Positions 37,958 to 46,947 of a stretch of DNA of 64,000 nucleotides are shown here, piece after piece; the stretch's first letter is position 1; each line of letters starts with the position of its first letter. A model generated the notes under the pieces. The model was not told the origin of the DNA. It made no database searches and was given only the letters and a program-made list of their open reading frames with translations. The DNA lies in the NCBI RefSeq assembly GCF_900156025.1, contig NZ_FTMO01000003.1, positions 248,001 through 312,000 of the forward strand, read 5' to 3'. The stretch is from Allobosea sp. TND4EK4 (GTDB taxonomy: Bacteria > Pseudomonadota > Alphaproteobacteria > Rhizobiales > Beijerinckiaceae). The position numbers and the translations under genes are program-made.

Positions 37958-39246
37958 CAGCCCATCCTCAAGGCTTTGACCGGGTCGAGCCGCGCCGCCT
38001 TCCAGGCGGGGTACAGCGTCGCCAGCAGCGAGAGCACCAGTGCCATCGCCACGACGCTCACCACGTCGCGCCAGTCGATGACCGAGGGAATGTCGCTGAG
38101 GAAGCGCACCGTCGGATCCCAGAGATTGGCCCCCGTGATCCAGTTGAGCGCCGCCATGATCGACTTGATGTAGTGCGAGAAGGCGAGCCCCAGCGCGAAG
38201 CCGGCCAGCGTCCCGAAAACGCCGATCGCCGCCCCCGTGATCAGGAAGACGCGCAGGACGGAGCCGCTGGTCGCGCCCATGGTGCGCATGATGGCGATGT
38301 CCTCGGTCTTGTCCTTCACCAGCATGATCAGGCCCGAGACGATGTTCAGCGCCGCAACCAGCACGATCAGGGTCAGGATGATGAACATGACGTTGCGTTC
38401 GACTTCCAGCGCGTTGAAGAAACTGCGGTTGCGCTGGCGCCAGTCGGACAGCACGAGCGGCCGCGGGGCGTTGGCCTCGATCGCGTCGCGGACCGCCTGG
38501 GTCCTGTCGGGATTGTCGACGAAGATCTCGATGACGTTCACGTCGCCGTCGCGGTTGAAATAGGCCTGGGCCTCGTTCAGCGGCATGTAGACGAAGGTGC
38601 CGTCGAACTCCGTCATGCCGATCTGGAAGATCGCCTTCACCGGATAGGCCTTGATGCGGGGCGCGGTGCCGAAAGGCGTGGAGGCCCCCTGCGGCGTCAC
38701 CAGCGTGATGCTGTCGCCGACCTGGACGCCGAGCGCATTCGCGAGGCGGATGCCGATCGCGACGCCGGGCGTCGTATCAAAGCCCTCCAGCGTGCCGGAA
38801 ACGATGTTGCCGCCGATGAAGGGGATCGACTTGATATCCGCCTCGCGCACGCCGCGCACCAGCACGCCGCTGTTGCCGGTCTGCGAGGAGGCCAGCGCCT
38901 GCCCTTCGACCAGCGGAATGGCGAGCTTGATGCCCGGTATGGCGCGCAGCCTGGCGGCGACGGGATCGTAATCGTCGAGCGGCCGGTCGATCGGGGTCGC
39001 GAAGATATGGCCGTTGACGCCGACGATCTTGCTGAGCAGCTCGATGCGGAAGCCGTTCATCACCGACATGACGATGATCAGCGTCGCGACGCCCAGCATG
39101 ATGCCGAGAAAGGAAAAGCCCGCGATGACCGAGACGAAGCCCTCTCGCCGGCGCGTCCGGAGATAGCGCCCGGCAAGCTGCCATTCGAAGCCGGCGAAAG
39201 CCTTCGTGCCGGTCGGGATGTCGGCGCTGTCCGCGACGTCGCTCAC
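37957..39246 (-). CDS. lolC: Lipoprotein-releasing system transmembrane protein (LolC/LolE family)
   Basis: This 429-aa inner-membrane subunit extracts mature lipoproteins. It has one N-terminal membrane segment (about 35-65, [25 protein letters not shown]), a large periplasmic domain (about 70-280) and three C-terminal segments (about 285-310, 330-365, 390-415), the MacB/FtsX layout. Only one such permease gene is present beside lolD, so it probably works as a homodimer, as described for LolF of other bacteria. It starts with GTG, overlapping the proS stop by four bases. Confidence 0.94.
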   Translation of the reverse strand: MSDVADSADIPTGTKAFAGFEWQLAGRYLRTRRREGFVSVIAGFSFLGIMLGVATLIIVMSVMNGFRIELLSKIVGVNGHIFATPIDRPLDDYDPVAARLRAIPGIKLAIPLVEGQALASSQTGNSGVLVRGVREADIKSIPFIGGNIVSGTLEGFDTTPGVAIGIRLANALGVQVGDSITLVTPQGASTPFGTAPRIKAYPVKAIFQIGMTEFDGTFVYMPLNEAQAYFNRDGDVNVIEIFVDNPDRTQAVRDAIEANAPRPLVLSDWRQRNRSFFNALEVERNVMFIILTLIVLVAALNIVSGLIMLVKDKTEDIAIMRTMGATSGSVLRVFLITGAAIGVFGTLAGFALGLAFSHYIKSIMAALNWITGANLWDPTVRFLSDIPSVIDWRDVVSVVAMALVLSLLATLYPAWKAARLDPVKALRMG

Positions 39247-40574
39247 GCGGCCCGACCCTGGAAGCGGGTCAGCGCCTCGTCCAGCGTGACGGTCTCGCGC
39301 TCACCGCCGGCGCGGCGCTTGATCTCGACCTTGCCCTCAGCCAGGCCTTTGGGGCCGACGATGATCTGCCAGGGCACGCCGATCAGGTCGGCGGTGGCGA
39401 ACTTGCCGCCGGGCCGCTCCTGCGTGTCGTCGTAGAGCGCGTCATAGCCCCTGGACAGCAGGTGCTTGTAGATGCGCTCGCTCGCCTCGTCGGTCGCGGC
39501 GTCGCCGACCTTGAGGTTGATGACCTCGACGTCGAAGGGCGCGATCTCGTCGGGCCAGACGATGCCGGCGTCGTCATGCCCGGCCTCGATCAACGCGGCG
39601 ACGAGCCGGCTCGGCCCGATGCCGTAGGAGCCGCCATGCAACATGACCTGCTGGCCATCCGGCCCGGTGACGCTCGCCCCCATGGGCTCGGAATACTTGG
39701 TGCCGAAATAGAAGATGTGGCCGACCTCGATGCCGCGCGCCGAGACCTGCTTGTCCTCAGGGATCGCGTCGAAGGCAGGCTTGTCGTGCATCTCCTCGGT
39801 GGCGGCATAGAGGCTCGTCCACTTGTCGACGATGCCCTGCAGGCCCGGCACGCTGTCGAAATCGGTGTCGGCCGCCGGCGTGTCGAAGGTGAGGTAGTCG
39901 CTGTGGCAGAAGACCGCGCTCTCGCCGGTCGAGGCGAGGACGATGAATTCGTGGGAGAGGTCGCCGCCGATCGGGCCCGTATCGGCCTTCATCGGGATCG
40001 CCTTCAGACCGAGCCGCGCGAAGGTCCGCAGATAGGCGGTGAACATCCGGTTATAGGCGTGGCGCGCCGCGTCCTTGTCGAGGTCGAAGGAGTAGGCATC
40101 CTTCATCAGGAACTCGCGGCCGCGCATCACGCCGAAGCGCGGACGCACCTCGTCACGGAACTTCCACTGGATGTGGTAGAGGTTGAGCGGCAGGTCCTTG
40201 TATGACTTGACGTAGGAGCGGACGATGCCGGTGACCATCTCCTCATTGGTCGGGCCGTAGAGCATGTCCCGGTCGTGCCGGTCCTTGATGCGCAGCATCT
40301 CCTTGCCATAGGCCTCGTAGCGGCCGCTCTCGCGCCAGAGATCGGCCGACTGGATGGTCGGCATCAGGATCTCGACGGCACCGGAGCGGTTCTGCTCCTC
40401 GCGCACGACCTTGCAGATCTTGTCGAGCACGCGCAGGCCGAGCGGCAGCCAGGCATAGATGCCCGCCGATTCCTGGCGGATCATGCCGGCGCGCAGCATC
40501 AGGCGGTGCGAGACGATCTCCGCCTCCTTGGGCGTGTCGCGCAGAATGGGCAGGAAATAACGGGAAAGACGCAT
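39243..40574 (-). CDS. proS: Prolyl-tRNA synthetase, short alphaproteobacterial type
   Basis: ProRS (443 aa) charges tRNA-Pro. It is a class II synthetase with motif 2 around [29 protein letters not shown] sequence and motif 3 around [17 protein letters not shown], followed by the anticodon-binding domain. Bacterial ProRS of about 570 aa carries an editing insertion between motifs 2 and 3. It is absent here, as known for alphaproteobacteria, which use separate trans-editing proteins. The stop overlaps lolC by four bases. Confidence 0.96.
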   Translation of the reverse strand: MRLSRYFLPILRDTPKEAEIVSHRLMLRAGMIRQESAGIYAWLPLGLRVLDKICKVVREEQNRSGAVEILMPTIQSADLWRESGRYEAYGKEMLRIKDRHDRDMLYGPTNEEMVTGIVRSYVKSYKDLPLNLYHIQWKFRDEVRPRFGVMRGREFLMKDAYSFDLDKDAARHAYNRMFTAYLRTFARLGLKAIPMKADTGPIGGDLSHEFIVLASTGESAVFCHSDYLTFDTPAADTDFDSVPGLQGIVDKWTSLYAATEEMHDKPAFDAIPEDKQVSARGIEVGHIFYFGTKYSEPMGASVTGPDGQQVMLHGGSYGIGPSRLVAALIEAGHDDAGIVWPDEIAPFDVEVINLKVGDAATDEASERIYKHLLSRGYDALYDDTQERPGGKFATADLIGVPWQIIVGPKGLAEGKVEIKRRAGGERETVTLDEALTRFQGRAA

Positions 40575-40654
40575 CGGGGAACCTGTCGGAGAGCGAACGC
40601 ATCGGGACCGGACCCCGAGTCACTTCACGCCAGAGACACCATCGCTAAGGCGAA

Positions 40655-40679
40655 AATGCAAATGCAAATGCAGATGCAT
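40655..40679. repeat. Short hexanucleotide repeat (ATGCAA)n
   Basis: About four copies of ATGCAA/ATGCAG/ATGCAT lie directly after the coaD stop, in the 104-bp gap before proS. It is a minor simple repeat with no evident function; slippage could vary its copy number between strains. Confidence 0.6.
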
Positions 40680-41179
40680 CAGCCCTTGGCGAACTTCCCG
40701 CGAAGGGCCTTCGCCACCACAGGGGGCACGAAGGGGGCGACGTCGCCGCCCATGCTCGCGATCTGGCGGACCAGGGTCGCGGTGATGTGGCGCACCCCGA
40801 TGGAGGCCGGCAGGAAGACCGTCTGGATGGAGCCTTCCATGGTGCGGTTCATGCCGCAAAGCTGCATCTCGTAGTCGAGGTCGGACCCGTCGCGCAGGCC
40901 ACGAATGAACAGCGTCGCGCCCGCGTCGCGCGCAGCCCAAACAGCGAGATTGTCGAAGGTGATCACCTCGACGGTCGCGTTCTCGGACGTCGCGAGCGGC
41001 GTCGCAACCTCGCGCAGCAGGCGGGCGCGCTCCTCGGCCGGGAAGATCGGCGTCTTGCCGGGATGGATTCCGATGGCGAGAACGAGATGGTCGCAAAGCC
41101 GGCAGGCACCGGCGATCACGTCAAGATGCCCGTTGGTGACGGGGTCGAACGATCCGGCATAGAAGGCGATGCGGCTCAT
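40679..41179 (-). CDS. coaD: Phosphopantetheine adenylyltransferase
   Basis: CoaD (166 aa) makes dephospho-CoA from 4'-phosphopantetheine and ATP, the penultimate step of coenzyme A synthesis. The nucleotidyltransferase motif [12 protein letters not shown] (about 8-19) and the second conserved region [13 protein letters not shown] followed by [11 protein letters not shown] are visible. The ATG at 41179 gives the normal length. It lies downstream of a 40-aa membrane peptide gene and upstream of proS on the same strand. Confidence 0.97.
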   Translation of the reverse strand: MSRIAFYAGSFDPVTNGHLDVIAGACRLCDHLVLAIGIHPGKTPIFPAEERARLLREVATPLATSENATVEVITFDNLAVWAARDAGATLFIRGLRDGSDLDYEMQLCGMNRTMEGSIQTVFLPASIGVRHITATLVRQIASMGGDVAPFVPPVVAKALRGKFAKG

Positions 41180-41240
41180 GCCATCAGCGTTAGCGGCAGC
41201 CGCCGTCTCGTACAAGCTCCTGATGGATGAGCAGCCTGCC

Positions 41241-41363
41241 TCAGCTCAGCGGCACAATCGCGGCGATCGCAGCGGCACTGCCGACCACGATCGACAGGCA
41301 GATGATCACGGATGCCGCAAGGGAGACGCGGCGGGAGGAGATGTAAGGCTGACGCGTGTCCAT
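41241..41363 (-). CDS. Small single-pass membrane protein, unknown function (40 aa)
   Basis: The product begins [12 protein letters not shown] and then has one hydrophobic stretch (about 14-37, Ile/Val/Ala-rich) ending VPLS. Arginines at 4, 11 and 12 favour a cytoplasmic N-terminus. A GAGG Shine-Dalgarno lies seven bases before the ATG. The gene is 61 bp upstream of coaD on the same strand and may be the first gene of the coaD-proS-lolCD unit. I recognise no family. No LexA box is present, unlike the 36-aa peptide at 36866. Confidence 0.5.
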   Translation of the reverse strand: MDTRQPYISSRRVSLAASVIICLSIVVGSAAAIAAIVPLS

Positions 41364-41515
41364 GTAACGCCTCGGCGAATCGGTCTTTGCTTCGGTTCCC
41401 TTGGGTGACCCTGACGCTGGGCCAACGCACGGCGAGATCGTGACCAAAACGTGACAACCGCTTGCGGGTTCCGGTTTGGATTGCCTTTTGCCGCGGATCG
41501 CTCCACATCCGCGCC

Positions 41516-43390
41516 ATGCTGACCCTGAACGACATTACCTATCGCCTCGGCGAGCGCCTGTTGCTGGACCATACCGGCGCCGCGATTCCCGATGGATCGC
41601 GCGTCGGCTTCGTCGGCCGCAACGGCACCGGCAAGACCACCCTGTTCAAGATCATCACCGGCGATCTCGGTACCGAGAGCGGCACTATCAGCCTGCCCCG
41701 GGGCCGGCGTATCGGCGGCGTGGCGCAAGAGGCGCCGGGCGGGCCTGAAACGCTGATCGAGGTCGTGCTGGCGGCCGATACCGAGCGCATGGCGCTGATG
41801 CAGGAAGCCGAGACCGCGACCGATCCGCACCGCATCGCCGAGATCGGCACGCGGCTGGCCGATATCGGGGCGCATTCGGCCCCGGCTCGTGCGGCAATGG
41901 TCCTGCACGGGCTGGGATTCGACGAGGCGGCGCAGCAGCGCCCCTGCTCCGATTTCTCCGGCGGTTGGCGCATGCGCGTCGCGCTTGCGGCCGTGCTGTT
42001 CTCCGAGCCGGACCTGCTGCTGCTCGACGAGCCGACCAACTATCTCGACCTCGAAGGCACGCTCTGGCTCTACGATTACCTGGAGCGCTATCCGCATACC
42101 GTGATCGTCATCAGCCACGATCGCGAGCTGCTCGACACCTCGGTCGACCACATCATGCATCTCGACCAGGGCAAGCTCACGCTTTATCGCGGCGGCTATT
42201 CCTCCTTCGAGAAGCAGCGCGCCGAAAAGCAGATGCAGCTCGCCCGCGCCAAGGAGAAGCAGGACGCCGAGCGCAAGCATCTCCAGTCCTTCGTCGACCG
42301 CTTCAAGGCCAAGGCCACCAAGGCACGGCAGGCCCAGTCGCGCGTGAAGCGGCTGGAGAAGATGCAGACCATCGCCGCGATCGTCGACCGCGACGTCCAG
42401 CCCTTCAGCTTTCCCGGTCCGGAGAAGCCGCTCTCCCCGCCGATGATCGTGCTGGAGGACGCTGCTGCCGGCTATGGCGAGCGCAAGGTGCTGTCGCGGC
42501 TCAATTTCAGCATCGCGCCGGACGACCGGATCGCCCTGCTCGGCTCCAACGGCAACGGCAAATCGACCTTCTGCAAGCTGATCGGCGGGCGCCTGCCACC
42601 CATGTCCGGCGAGATGAAGAAGTCGAGCAAGCTGGAGACCGCCTATTTCGCCCAGCACCAGCTCGACGAACTGCGGATCGAGGACACGCCGGTCGGGCAT
42701 CTGCGCGATCTGATGCCGGACGCGCCCGAAGCGAAGGTGCGCTCCAAGGCGGCGCAGATCGGCTTTCCCGCGAACAAGGCGGATACACCGGTGAAGCTGC
42801 TCTCGGGCGGCGAGAAGGCGCGCCTGATGCTGGGGCTTGCGACCTTCCACGGGCCGCATCTGCTGATCCTCGACGAGCCGACCAACCATCTCGACATCGA
42901 CAGCCGCACGGCTCTGGTCAATGCGATCAACGACTATCCCGGCGCGGTGATGCTGGTCAGCCACGACCGCTTCCTGATCGAGGCCTGCGCGGACCGGCTC
43001 TGGTTGGTCGGCGGCGGGACCGTCAAGACGTTCGATGGCGACATGGACGACTACCGGACCTATGTGCTGGGCGCCGCCAAGGCGGAGCGGCGCGGCAAGC
43101 CGGCGCCGGAGCCCGGCGCCGCCAAGCCGAAGGCCGAGGAGCGCAAGGATGCGGCCGGCAAGCGTGTCGCGCTGGGCCCGCTCAAGCAGAAGCTCAACCT
43201 GGCCGAGGCGCGGATGGCCAAGCTCCACGGGCTGATCGAGAAGATCGACGCCGCGCTGGCCAACGGCGCCTTCGCCCGCGAGCCCGACAAGGCGCTCCAG
43301 CTCTCGCGCCAGCGCGCCGAGGTGGAGGCGGCCCTTGCGTCGGCGGAGGAAGAGTGGCTGCTGCTGAGCGAGGAACTGGAAGGGGCCTGA
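41516..43390 (+). CDS. ABC-F family ATPase (Uup-like)
   Basis: This 624-aa soluble protein has two ABC domains and no membrane segments. ABC-F proteins act on ribosomes or on DNA/ribosome quality control rather than transport. Walker A motifs are GRNGTGKT (34-41) and, in the second domain, GSNGNGKST; signatures are FSGGWRMRVALA and LSGGEKARLMLG. The linker between domains is charged and helical. A C-terminal coiled coil (about 560-624) resembles that of Uup. The start MLTLNDITYRLG fits the family; an upstream TTG would add 18 residues. It is divergent from the 40-aa peptide gene. Confidence 0.93.
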   Translation: MLTLNDITYRLGERLLLDHTGAAIPDGSRVGFVGRNGTGKTTLFKIITGDLGTESGTISLPRGRRIGGVAQEAPGGPETLIEVVLAADTERMALMQEAETATDPHRIAEIGTRLADIGAHSAPARAAMVLHGLGFDEAAQQRPCSDFSGGWRMRVALAAVLFSEPDLLLLDEPTNYLDLEGTLWLYDYLERYPHTVIVISHDRELLDTSVDHIMHLDQGKLTLYRGGYSSFEKQRAEKQMQLARAKEKQDAERKHLQSFVDRFKAKATKARQAQSRVKRLEKMQTIAAIVDRDVQPFSFPGPEKPLSPPMIVLEDAAAGYGERKVLSRLNFSIAPDDRIALLGSNGNGKSTFCKLIGGRLPPMSGEMKKSSKLETAYFAQHQLDELRIEDTPVGHLRDLMPDAPEAKVRSKAAQIGFPANKADTPVKLLSGGEKARLMLGLATFHGPHLLILDEPTNHLDIDSRTALVNAINDYPGAVMLVSHDRFLIEACADRLWLVGGGTVKTFDGDMDDYRTYVLGAAKAERRGKPAPEPGAAKPKAEERKDAAGKRVALGPLKQKLNLAEARMAKLHGLIEKIDAALANGAFAREPDKALQLSRQRAEVEAALASAEEEWLLLSEELEGA

Positions 43391-43465
43391 GACCAGCCAC
43401 CCGGCTCAGGTGACTTGGGTACGGATTTCGCTACAGTCCCGGCTTTCCAACGAGGACTGAATGCC

Positions 43466-43756
43466 ATGGCCAAGGCCTATTGGGTCGGCGCGTACCGATC
43501 CGTCAGCAACCCCGATGCGCTTGCCGCCTATGCCAAGCTGGCCGGGCCGGCGATCACGGCCGGCGGCGGCCGGTTCCTCGCGCGTGGCGTTCCGTCCCAG
43601 ATCTATGAGGCGGGGCTCGATCAGCGCACGGTTCTGATCGAGTTCGACTCGGTGGAGCACGCCAGGACCGTGCATGACAGCCCGGCCTATCAGGAAGCGC
43701 TGGCCGCGCTCGCCGGCGGAGCGGAGCGGGATATCCGCATCATCGAAGGCGTCTGA
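43466..43756 (+). CDS. DUF1330 domain protein
   Basis: This 96-aa protein belongs to the DUF1330 family (dimeric alpha-beta barrel fold). It begins MAKAYWVGAYRSVSNPDALAAYAKLA and contains the family core ARGVPSQIYEAGLDQRTVLIEF and HDSPAYQEALAAL. The function of the family is not established. The ATG at 43466 follows GAGG by about ten bases. It lies 75 bp after the ABC-F gene and may share its transcript. A small hairpin follows the stop. Confidence 0.88.
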   Translation: MAKAYWVGAYRSVSNPDALAAYAKLAGPAITAGGGRFLARGVPSQIYEAGLDQRTVLIEFDSVEHARTVHDSPAYQEALAALAGGAERDIRIIEGV

Positions 43757-43776
43757 GCCGCCTCGGCTCTCTCTTC
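43755..43776 (+). terminator. Weak terminator-like hairpin after the DUF1330 gene
   Basis: GAGCCG (43755-43760) and CGGCTC (43764-43769) form a 6-bp stem with loop CCT overlapping the stop codon, followed by TCTCTTCC. It is short, so termination is uncertain. Confidence 0.35.
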
Positions 43777-43822
43777 CGCCATCTTCGGAGCTGGAGCGGG
43801 AGGGTTTTCCCGAGAACCACGC

Positions 43823-43867
43823 CGTCATTCCGGACAGGCTGACACGCAGCCCTGATCCGGGATGACG
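43823..43867. repeat. Intergenic palindromic repeat, short copy
   Basis: The element begins CGTCATTCCGG and ends CCGGGATGACG, an imperfect inverted repeat around a non-palindromic centre. Its end sequences resemble those of the longer element at 45173-45269. Such dispersed intergenic palindromes are common in Hyphomicrobiales genomes and probably spread as REP-like elements. Confidence 0.55.
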
Positions 43868-43897
43868 TGTTTCCGCTTCGGGCGGCCCTGGTCCGGC

Positions 43898-44155
43898 TCA
43901 CTGCCTCGGCACACAGACGCCGAGCCGCAGCATGCTGCCGGCGGGACAGGTCTGCTCGCCGTTCGAGGGCGCCATCGCCCGGATGGATTCGCAGCAGGCG
44001 CCCCTCAGGACGTAGCCGCTGGGGCAGATTCCCGGATTCTCGATCCTGTCCTTGCCGTCACGCGTCGGCCGACAGGAGCCGGCCGCAGACGCGGCGGTCG
44101 CGGTGACGAAAGCCGAAGCGGCCAGCATCGCCACCAAAGCGGCAGCTCTCACCAT
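43898..44155 (-). CDS. Small secreted cysteine-rich protein, unknown function
   Basis: This 85-aa product has a clear Sec signal peptide (MVRAAALVAMLAASAFVTA, cleavage near AASAA-GS). The mature part of about 60 residues contains six cysteines, arranged GSC, GIC, ACC, QTC and GVC. Two of them begin similar CPSG/CPAG units. It is probably a disulfide-bonded periplasmic or secreted peptide. A lipoprotein gene ends 20 bp upstream on the same strand, so they may be co-transcribed. I recognise no family. Confidence 0.65.
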   Translation of the reverse strand: MVRAAALVAMLAASAFVTATAASAAGSCRPTRDGKDRIENPGICPSGYVLRGACCESIRAMAPSNGEQTCPAGSMLRLGVCVPRQ

Positions 44156-44174
44156 GGGTGAACATCTCCGGCCA

Positions 44175-44663
44175 TCATGAGGGTGTCGAAGGGGTTTGCG
44201 CCAAGGGAGGCGGGACCGAGGGGGGCGCCGTCGAGGGACCTTGCCCCGAAACATCCGTACCGCCCGGCTTCACGATCCGGCCCAGCCGGTTATCGGTGAA
44301 CAGATAGAGCTCACGGCCACCCGGCTCTGAATAGAGCACCTGCACCTCGCGCTGGCCCTTGCCGCTCTCGCCGACCAGCACGTCGGTCGGCGGCTTGCCC
44401 TTGATCTTGACGAGCTCGCATTCGGTGATGCCCGGCGCGATCTCCCTGGGCAGCGGCCGGGTCGAGGGGTCGAGCGAGGCCCCGACGCTGCAAGCGCCTT
44501 CCGGTGTCAGCACCGGCTCGCGGGTCGAGACGCCTGCGCTGACGCTGCGGGTCGTGGTGGTCGTCACCGCGCCCTTCTTCTCGGACTGGAAGGCGAAGCC
44601 GCCCATATCGACCGAGCAGCCGCCGAGCGCGACCGTGCAAACCAGCAGGACAGGCAATCTCAC
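44175..44663 (-). CDS. Predicted lipoprotein, unknown function
   Basis: This 162-aa protein starts with VRLPVLLVCTVALGGCSVD: a signal peptide with lipobox LGGC, so Cys16 is lipidated. The start GTG at 44663 overlaps the holC stop as GTGA, which supports it over a longer upstream reading. The mature part has a Thr/Ser-rich segment and then GITECELVKIKGKPPTDVLVGESGKGQ-type sequence with a beta-rich region. It resembles small outer-membrane lipoproteins of the SmpA/BamE-like shape, but I would not name it so. The Pro-rich tail ends PSTPS. Confidence 0.7.
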   Translation of the reverse strand: MRLPVLLVCTVALGGCSVDMGGFAFQSEKKGAVTTTTTRSVSAGVSTREPVLTPEGACSVGASLDPSTRPLPREIAPGITECELVKIKGKPPTDVLVGESGKGQREVQVLYSEPGGRELYLFTDNRLGRIVKPGGTDVSGQGPSTAPPSVPPPLAQTPSTPS

Positions 44664-45112
44664 GCTTTTTTCTCCCAGCGGCCAGCCTCGTCCTGCTGCC
44701 AATAGCTGGCGGCATGGCCGGAGGCTCTCGCCTTCTTCCAATCCTCCCGCGCGGCGGACAGCGCCTCGGGGTCATCTCCGTCGAAGATCAGGACGACGCG
44801 CTCGTAGTCCTGCATTGCGTCGGGAATGCGAATGCCATCGGCGCAGACGCGGACCTCAGCGCCATTGGGATTATGCGGCTGCGTCGTCAGCACGATCGGG
44901 TTCTGCGCGGCGTCGGCCTCCCTGTCGGTCACATGCGGCAGGAAGCTCTCGTCCGAATAGCTCCAGAGATGATCGTCGAGCACGCTCAGCCGCTCCTGGC
45001 TGGCCACCTCGACCACGACCTTCTGCCCGCGCGACAGCGCCCGGTCGAGAATGGTCGGCAACACCTGCTCGAGCGGCCGCGACTGCAGATGGAAGAACAG
45101 GATCTCAGCCAT
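44660..45112 (-). CDS. holC: DNA polymerase III chi subunit
   Basis: HolC (150 aa) links the clamp loader to SSB during replication. The sequence begins MAEILFFHLQSRPLEQVLPTI, continues with GQKVVVEVASQERLSVLDDHLWSY and ends with the RxDWKKARASGH-type region seen in the family. The ATG at 45112 gives normal length; an in-frame upstream start falls in a tandem repeat. Downstream of pepA is the conserved position in proteobacteria. Here 188 bp of repeats separate the two genes. Confidence 0.92.
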   Translation of the reverse strand: MAEILFFHLQSRPLEQVLPTILDRALSRGQKVVVEVASQERLSVLDDHLWSYSDESFLPHVTDREADAAQNPIVLTTQPHNPNGAEVRVCADGIRIPDAMQDYERVVLIFDGDDPEALSAAREDWKKARASGHAASYWQQDEAGRWEKKA

Positions 45113-45118
45113 CAGCGG

Positions 45119-45150
45119 CAGTCGGCAGACGGCAGACGGCAGACGGCAAG
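45119..45150. repeat. Tandem 7-bp repeat
   Basis: About four copies of a heptamer (GGCAGAC or CGGCAGA, depending on phase) lie just upstream of holC. It could vary in copy number by slippage and so change the holC leader length. It is not a CRISPR array: units are adjacent and have no spacers. Confidence 0.65.
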
Positions 45151-45172
45151 GGCCGCTGTGCCGAGACATGCG

Positions 45173-45269
45173 CGCCGTCATCCCTGACGAAACAAAGCGT
45201 AGATCCGGGATCCATCGAAGGGCCCCGGCGCTCTACGATGGATCCTGGGCCAACCCCGGCATGACGGCG
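45173..45269. repeat. Intergenic palindromic repeat, long copy (about 97 bp)
   Basis: The terminal inverted repeats are CGCCGTCAT (45173-45181) and ATGACGGCG (45261-45269). Inner arms GGATCCATCG and CGATGGATCC pair around a GC-rich centre. The whole can fold into one long hairpin. It fills most of the pepA-holC gap and shares its end sequences with the element at 43823. Confidence 0.65.
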
Positions 45270-45300
45270 ACGTTTCGCCAGGAGAACGGCAACGCTCACA

Positions 45301-46794
45301 TCACCCCTCGTAATGATCGCGCACCAGCCGGTCGAGGAGACGCACGCCCCAGCCAGGCCCCCAGGAGCGGTTGATCTCGCTGTCCTTGGCGCCCATGCCG
45401 GTGCCCGCGATATCGAGATGGGCCCAGGGCACATCGTTGACATGGCGCTGCAGGAACTGCGCGGCCGTGATCGAGCCGGCGTGCCGGCCGGCGGAGTTCT
45501 TCATGTCGGCGAACTTCGAATCGATCATCTTGTCGTAGGCCTTGCCCAGCGGCATGCGCCAGACGGTCTCGCCCGTCGCCGTTCCCGCCGCCGACAGGCG
45601 CTCGGCCAGTTCGTCACTGTTGGTGAAGAGGCCAGCATGCTCCTGGGCCAGCGCCACCAGGATGGCGCCGGTCAGCGTCGCCAGGTCGATCATGAAGCGC
45701 GGCTTGAAGCGCTCCTGCGTGTACCAGAGCACATCCGCCAGAACGAGACGGCCCTCGGCGTCGGTATTGATGATCTCGATGGTCTGGCCCGAAAGCGAGG
45801 CGACGATGTCGCCCGGCCGCTGGGCATTGCCGTCCGGCATGTTCTCGACCAGGCCGATGACGCCGATCGCGTTGACCTTCGCCTTGCGGCCGGCGAGCGC
45901 CTGCATGAGGCCGGTGACGCAGGCGGCGCCCGCCATGTCGCCCTTCATGTCCTCCATGCCGGCGCCCGGTTTCAGCGAGATGCCGCCGGTGTCGAACGTC
46001 ACGCCCTTGCCGACGAAGGCCACCGGCTGGTCGTGCTTGCCGGCCCCGTTCCAGCGCATCACCGCAACGCGGCTTTCCCGGCGCGAGCCCTGCCCGACGC
46101 CGAGCAGCGCCCGCATGCCGATCTTCTTCAGGTCCTTCTCGTCGAGGATCTCCACCTCGACGCCGAGCTTCTCCAGCTTCCTGGCGCGATCGGCGAACTC
46201 CTCGGGGTAGAGGACGTTCGGCGGCTCGTTCACCAGTTCGCGCGCGAGCAGCACGCCACCGGCAAGCGCATCGGCCTGCTTCACCGCCTTCTTGACGGCG
46301 CCCGGATTCTCGACCCGGAGCGTCGCCTTCAGCGGCTCGGCCGTCTCTTTGTCCTTCGTCTTGGTCTTGTAGCGATCGAAGCGGTAGCTGCGCAGCGCCA
46401 GCCCGAGCGCGAGGTCGGCGGCCTGCGCCGGCTCGACCGGGCCCTCCGGCAGGGCGAGCACGATATCGGCGTGCCGCCCGCCCGTCAGCCGGCCCGCGAC
46501 CGCGCCGCCGAGCTTCACGAAATCGAGCATCGCACGCTCGCCGGCCGGCCCGATACCGACGACGATCAGCCGCTCATAGCCCGCGCCCTCCGGCGAAGGC
46601 ATCGCCAGCGCCGAGAACGCCTTGGCCTTGAACGACTCGGCTGCGGCGGCGCGCGCAACCAGGGCCACGGCGCCATCGCCCGCCAGGCTCTCCGCCACGC
46701 GCGCCAGCGACAGGCCTTCGGCGGCGAAGATCACGAGATCGCGCCCCTCCACGGCATCGACGGCTTCGACCTCGAGCTTCAGGCGCTGCGACAT
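45301..46794 (-). CDS. pepA: Leucyl aminopeptidase (M17)
   Basis: PepA (497 aa) is a hexameric metallopeptidase that removes N-terminal residues from peptides; in some bacteria it also binds DNA. The metal and catalytic segments are intact: [28 protein letters not shown] and the signature [14 protein letters not shown]. The ATG at 46794 ([13 protein letters not shown]) is the natural start. The reading frame stays open for another 365 codons upstream, across lptF on the other strand, but that part has no protein-like similarity. It is divergent from lptF. Confidence 0.96.
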   Translation of the reverse strand: MSQRLKLEVEAVDAVEGRDLVIFAAEGLSLARVAESLAGDGAVALVARAAAAESFKAKAFSALAMPSPEGAGYERLIVVGIGPAGERAMLDFVKLGGAVAGRLTGGRHADIVLALPEGPVEPAQAADLALGLALRSYRFDRYKTKTKDKETAEPLKATLRVENPGAVKKAVKQADALAGGVLLARELVNEPPNVLYPEEFADRARKLEKLGVEVEILDEKDLKKIGMRALLGVGQGSRRESRVAVMRWNGAGKHDQPVAFVGKGVTFDTGGISLKPGAGMEDMKGDMAGAACVTGLMQALAGRKAKVNAIGVIGLVENMPDGNAQRPGDIVASLSGQTIEIINTDAEGRLVLADVLWYTQERFKPRFMIDLATLTGAILVALAQEHAGLFTNSDELAERLSAAGTATGETVWRMPLGKAYDKMIDSKFADMKNSAGRHAGSITAAQFLQRHVNDVPWAHLDIAGTGMGAKDSEINRSWGPGWGVRLLDRLVRDHYEG

Positions 46795-46947
46795 GATGGG
46801 CTCACATTCTCGCGAAATGGCTGCGGATACGACCGCCGGGGCATGCCGCGAACGATTCCCGTTTGCGCCATGATCCTGCCTATACCATAGGGTGAGTTCG
46901 ACGAACCACCTCGGGAGCCTCGGTTCCTGCCCTTCCGGAAGCGACGC

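Noticed and set aside
45119-45150. Possible CRISPR array.
   Set aside because: Units are 7 bp and directly adjacent, with no spacers and no cas genes in the window.
46880-46900. GTTC-GAC-GAAC in the pepA-lptF gap as a LexA box.
   Set aside because: Half-sites are inverted with a three-base gap, unlike the GTTC-N7-GTTC direct-repeat box seen at lexA, the peptide gene and dnaB.
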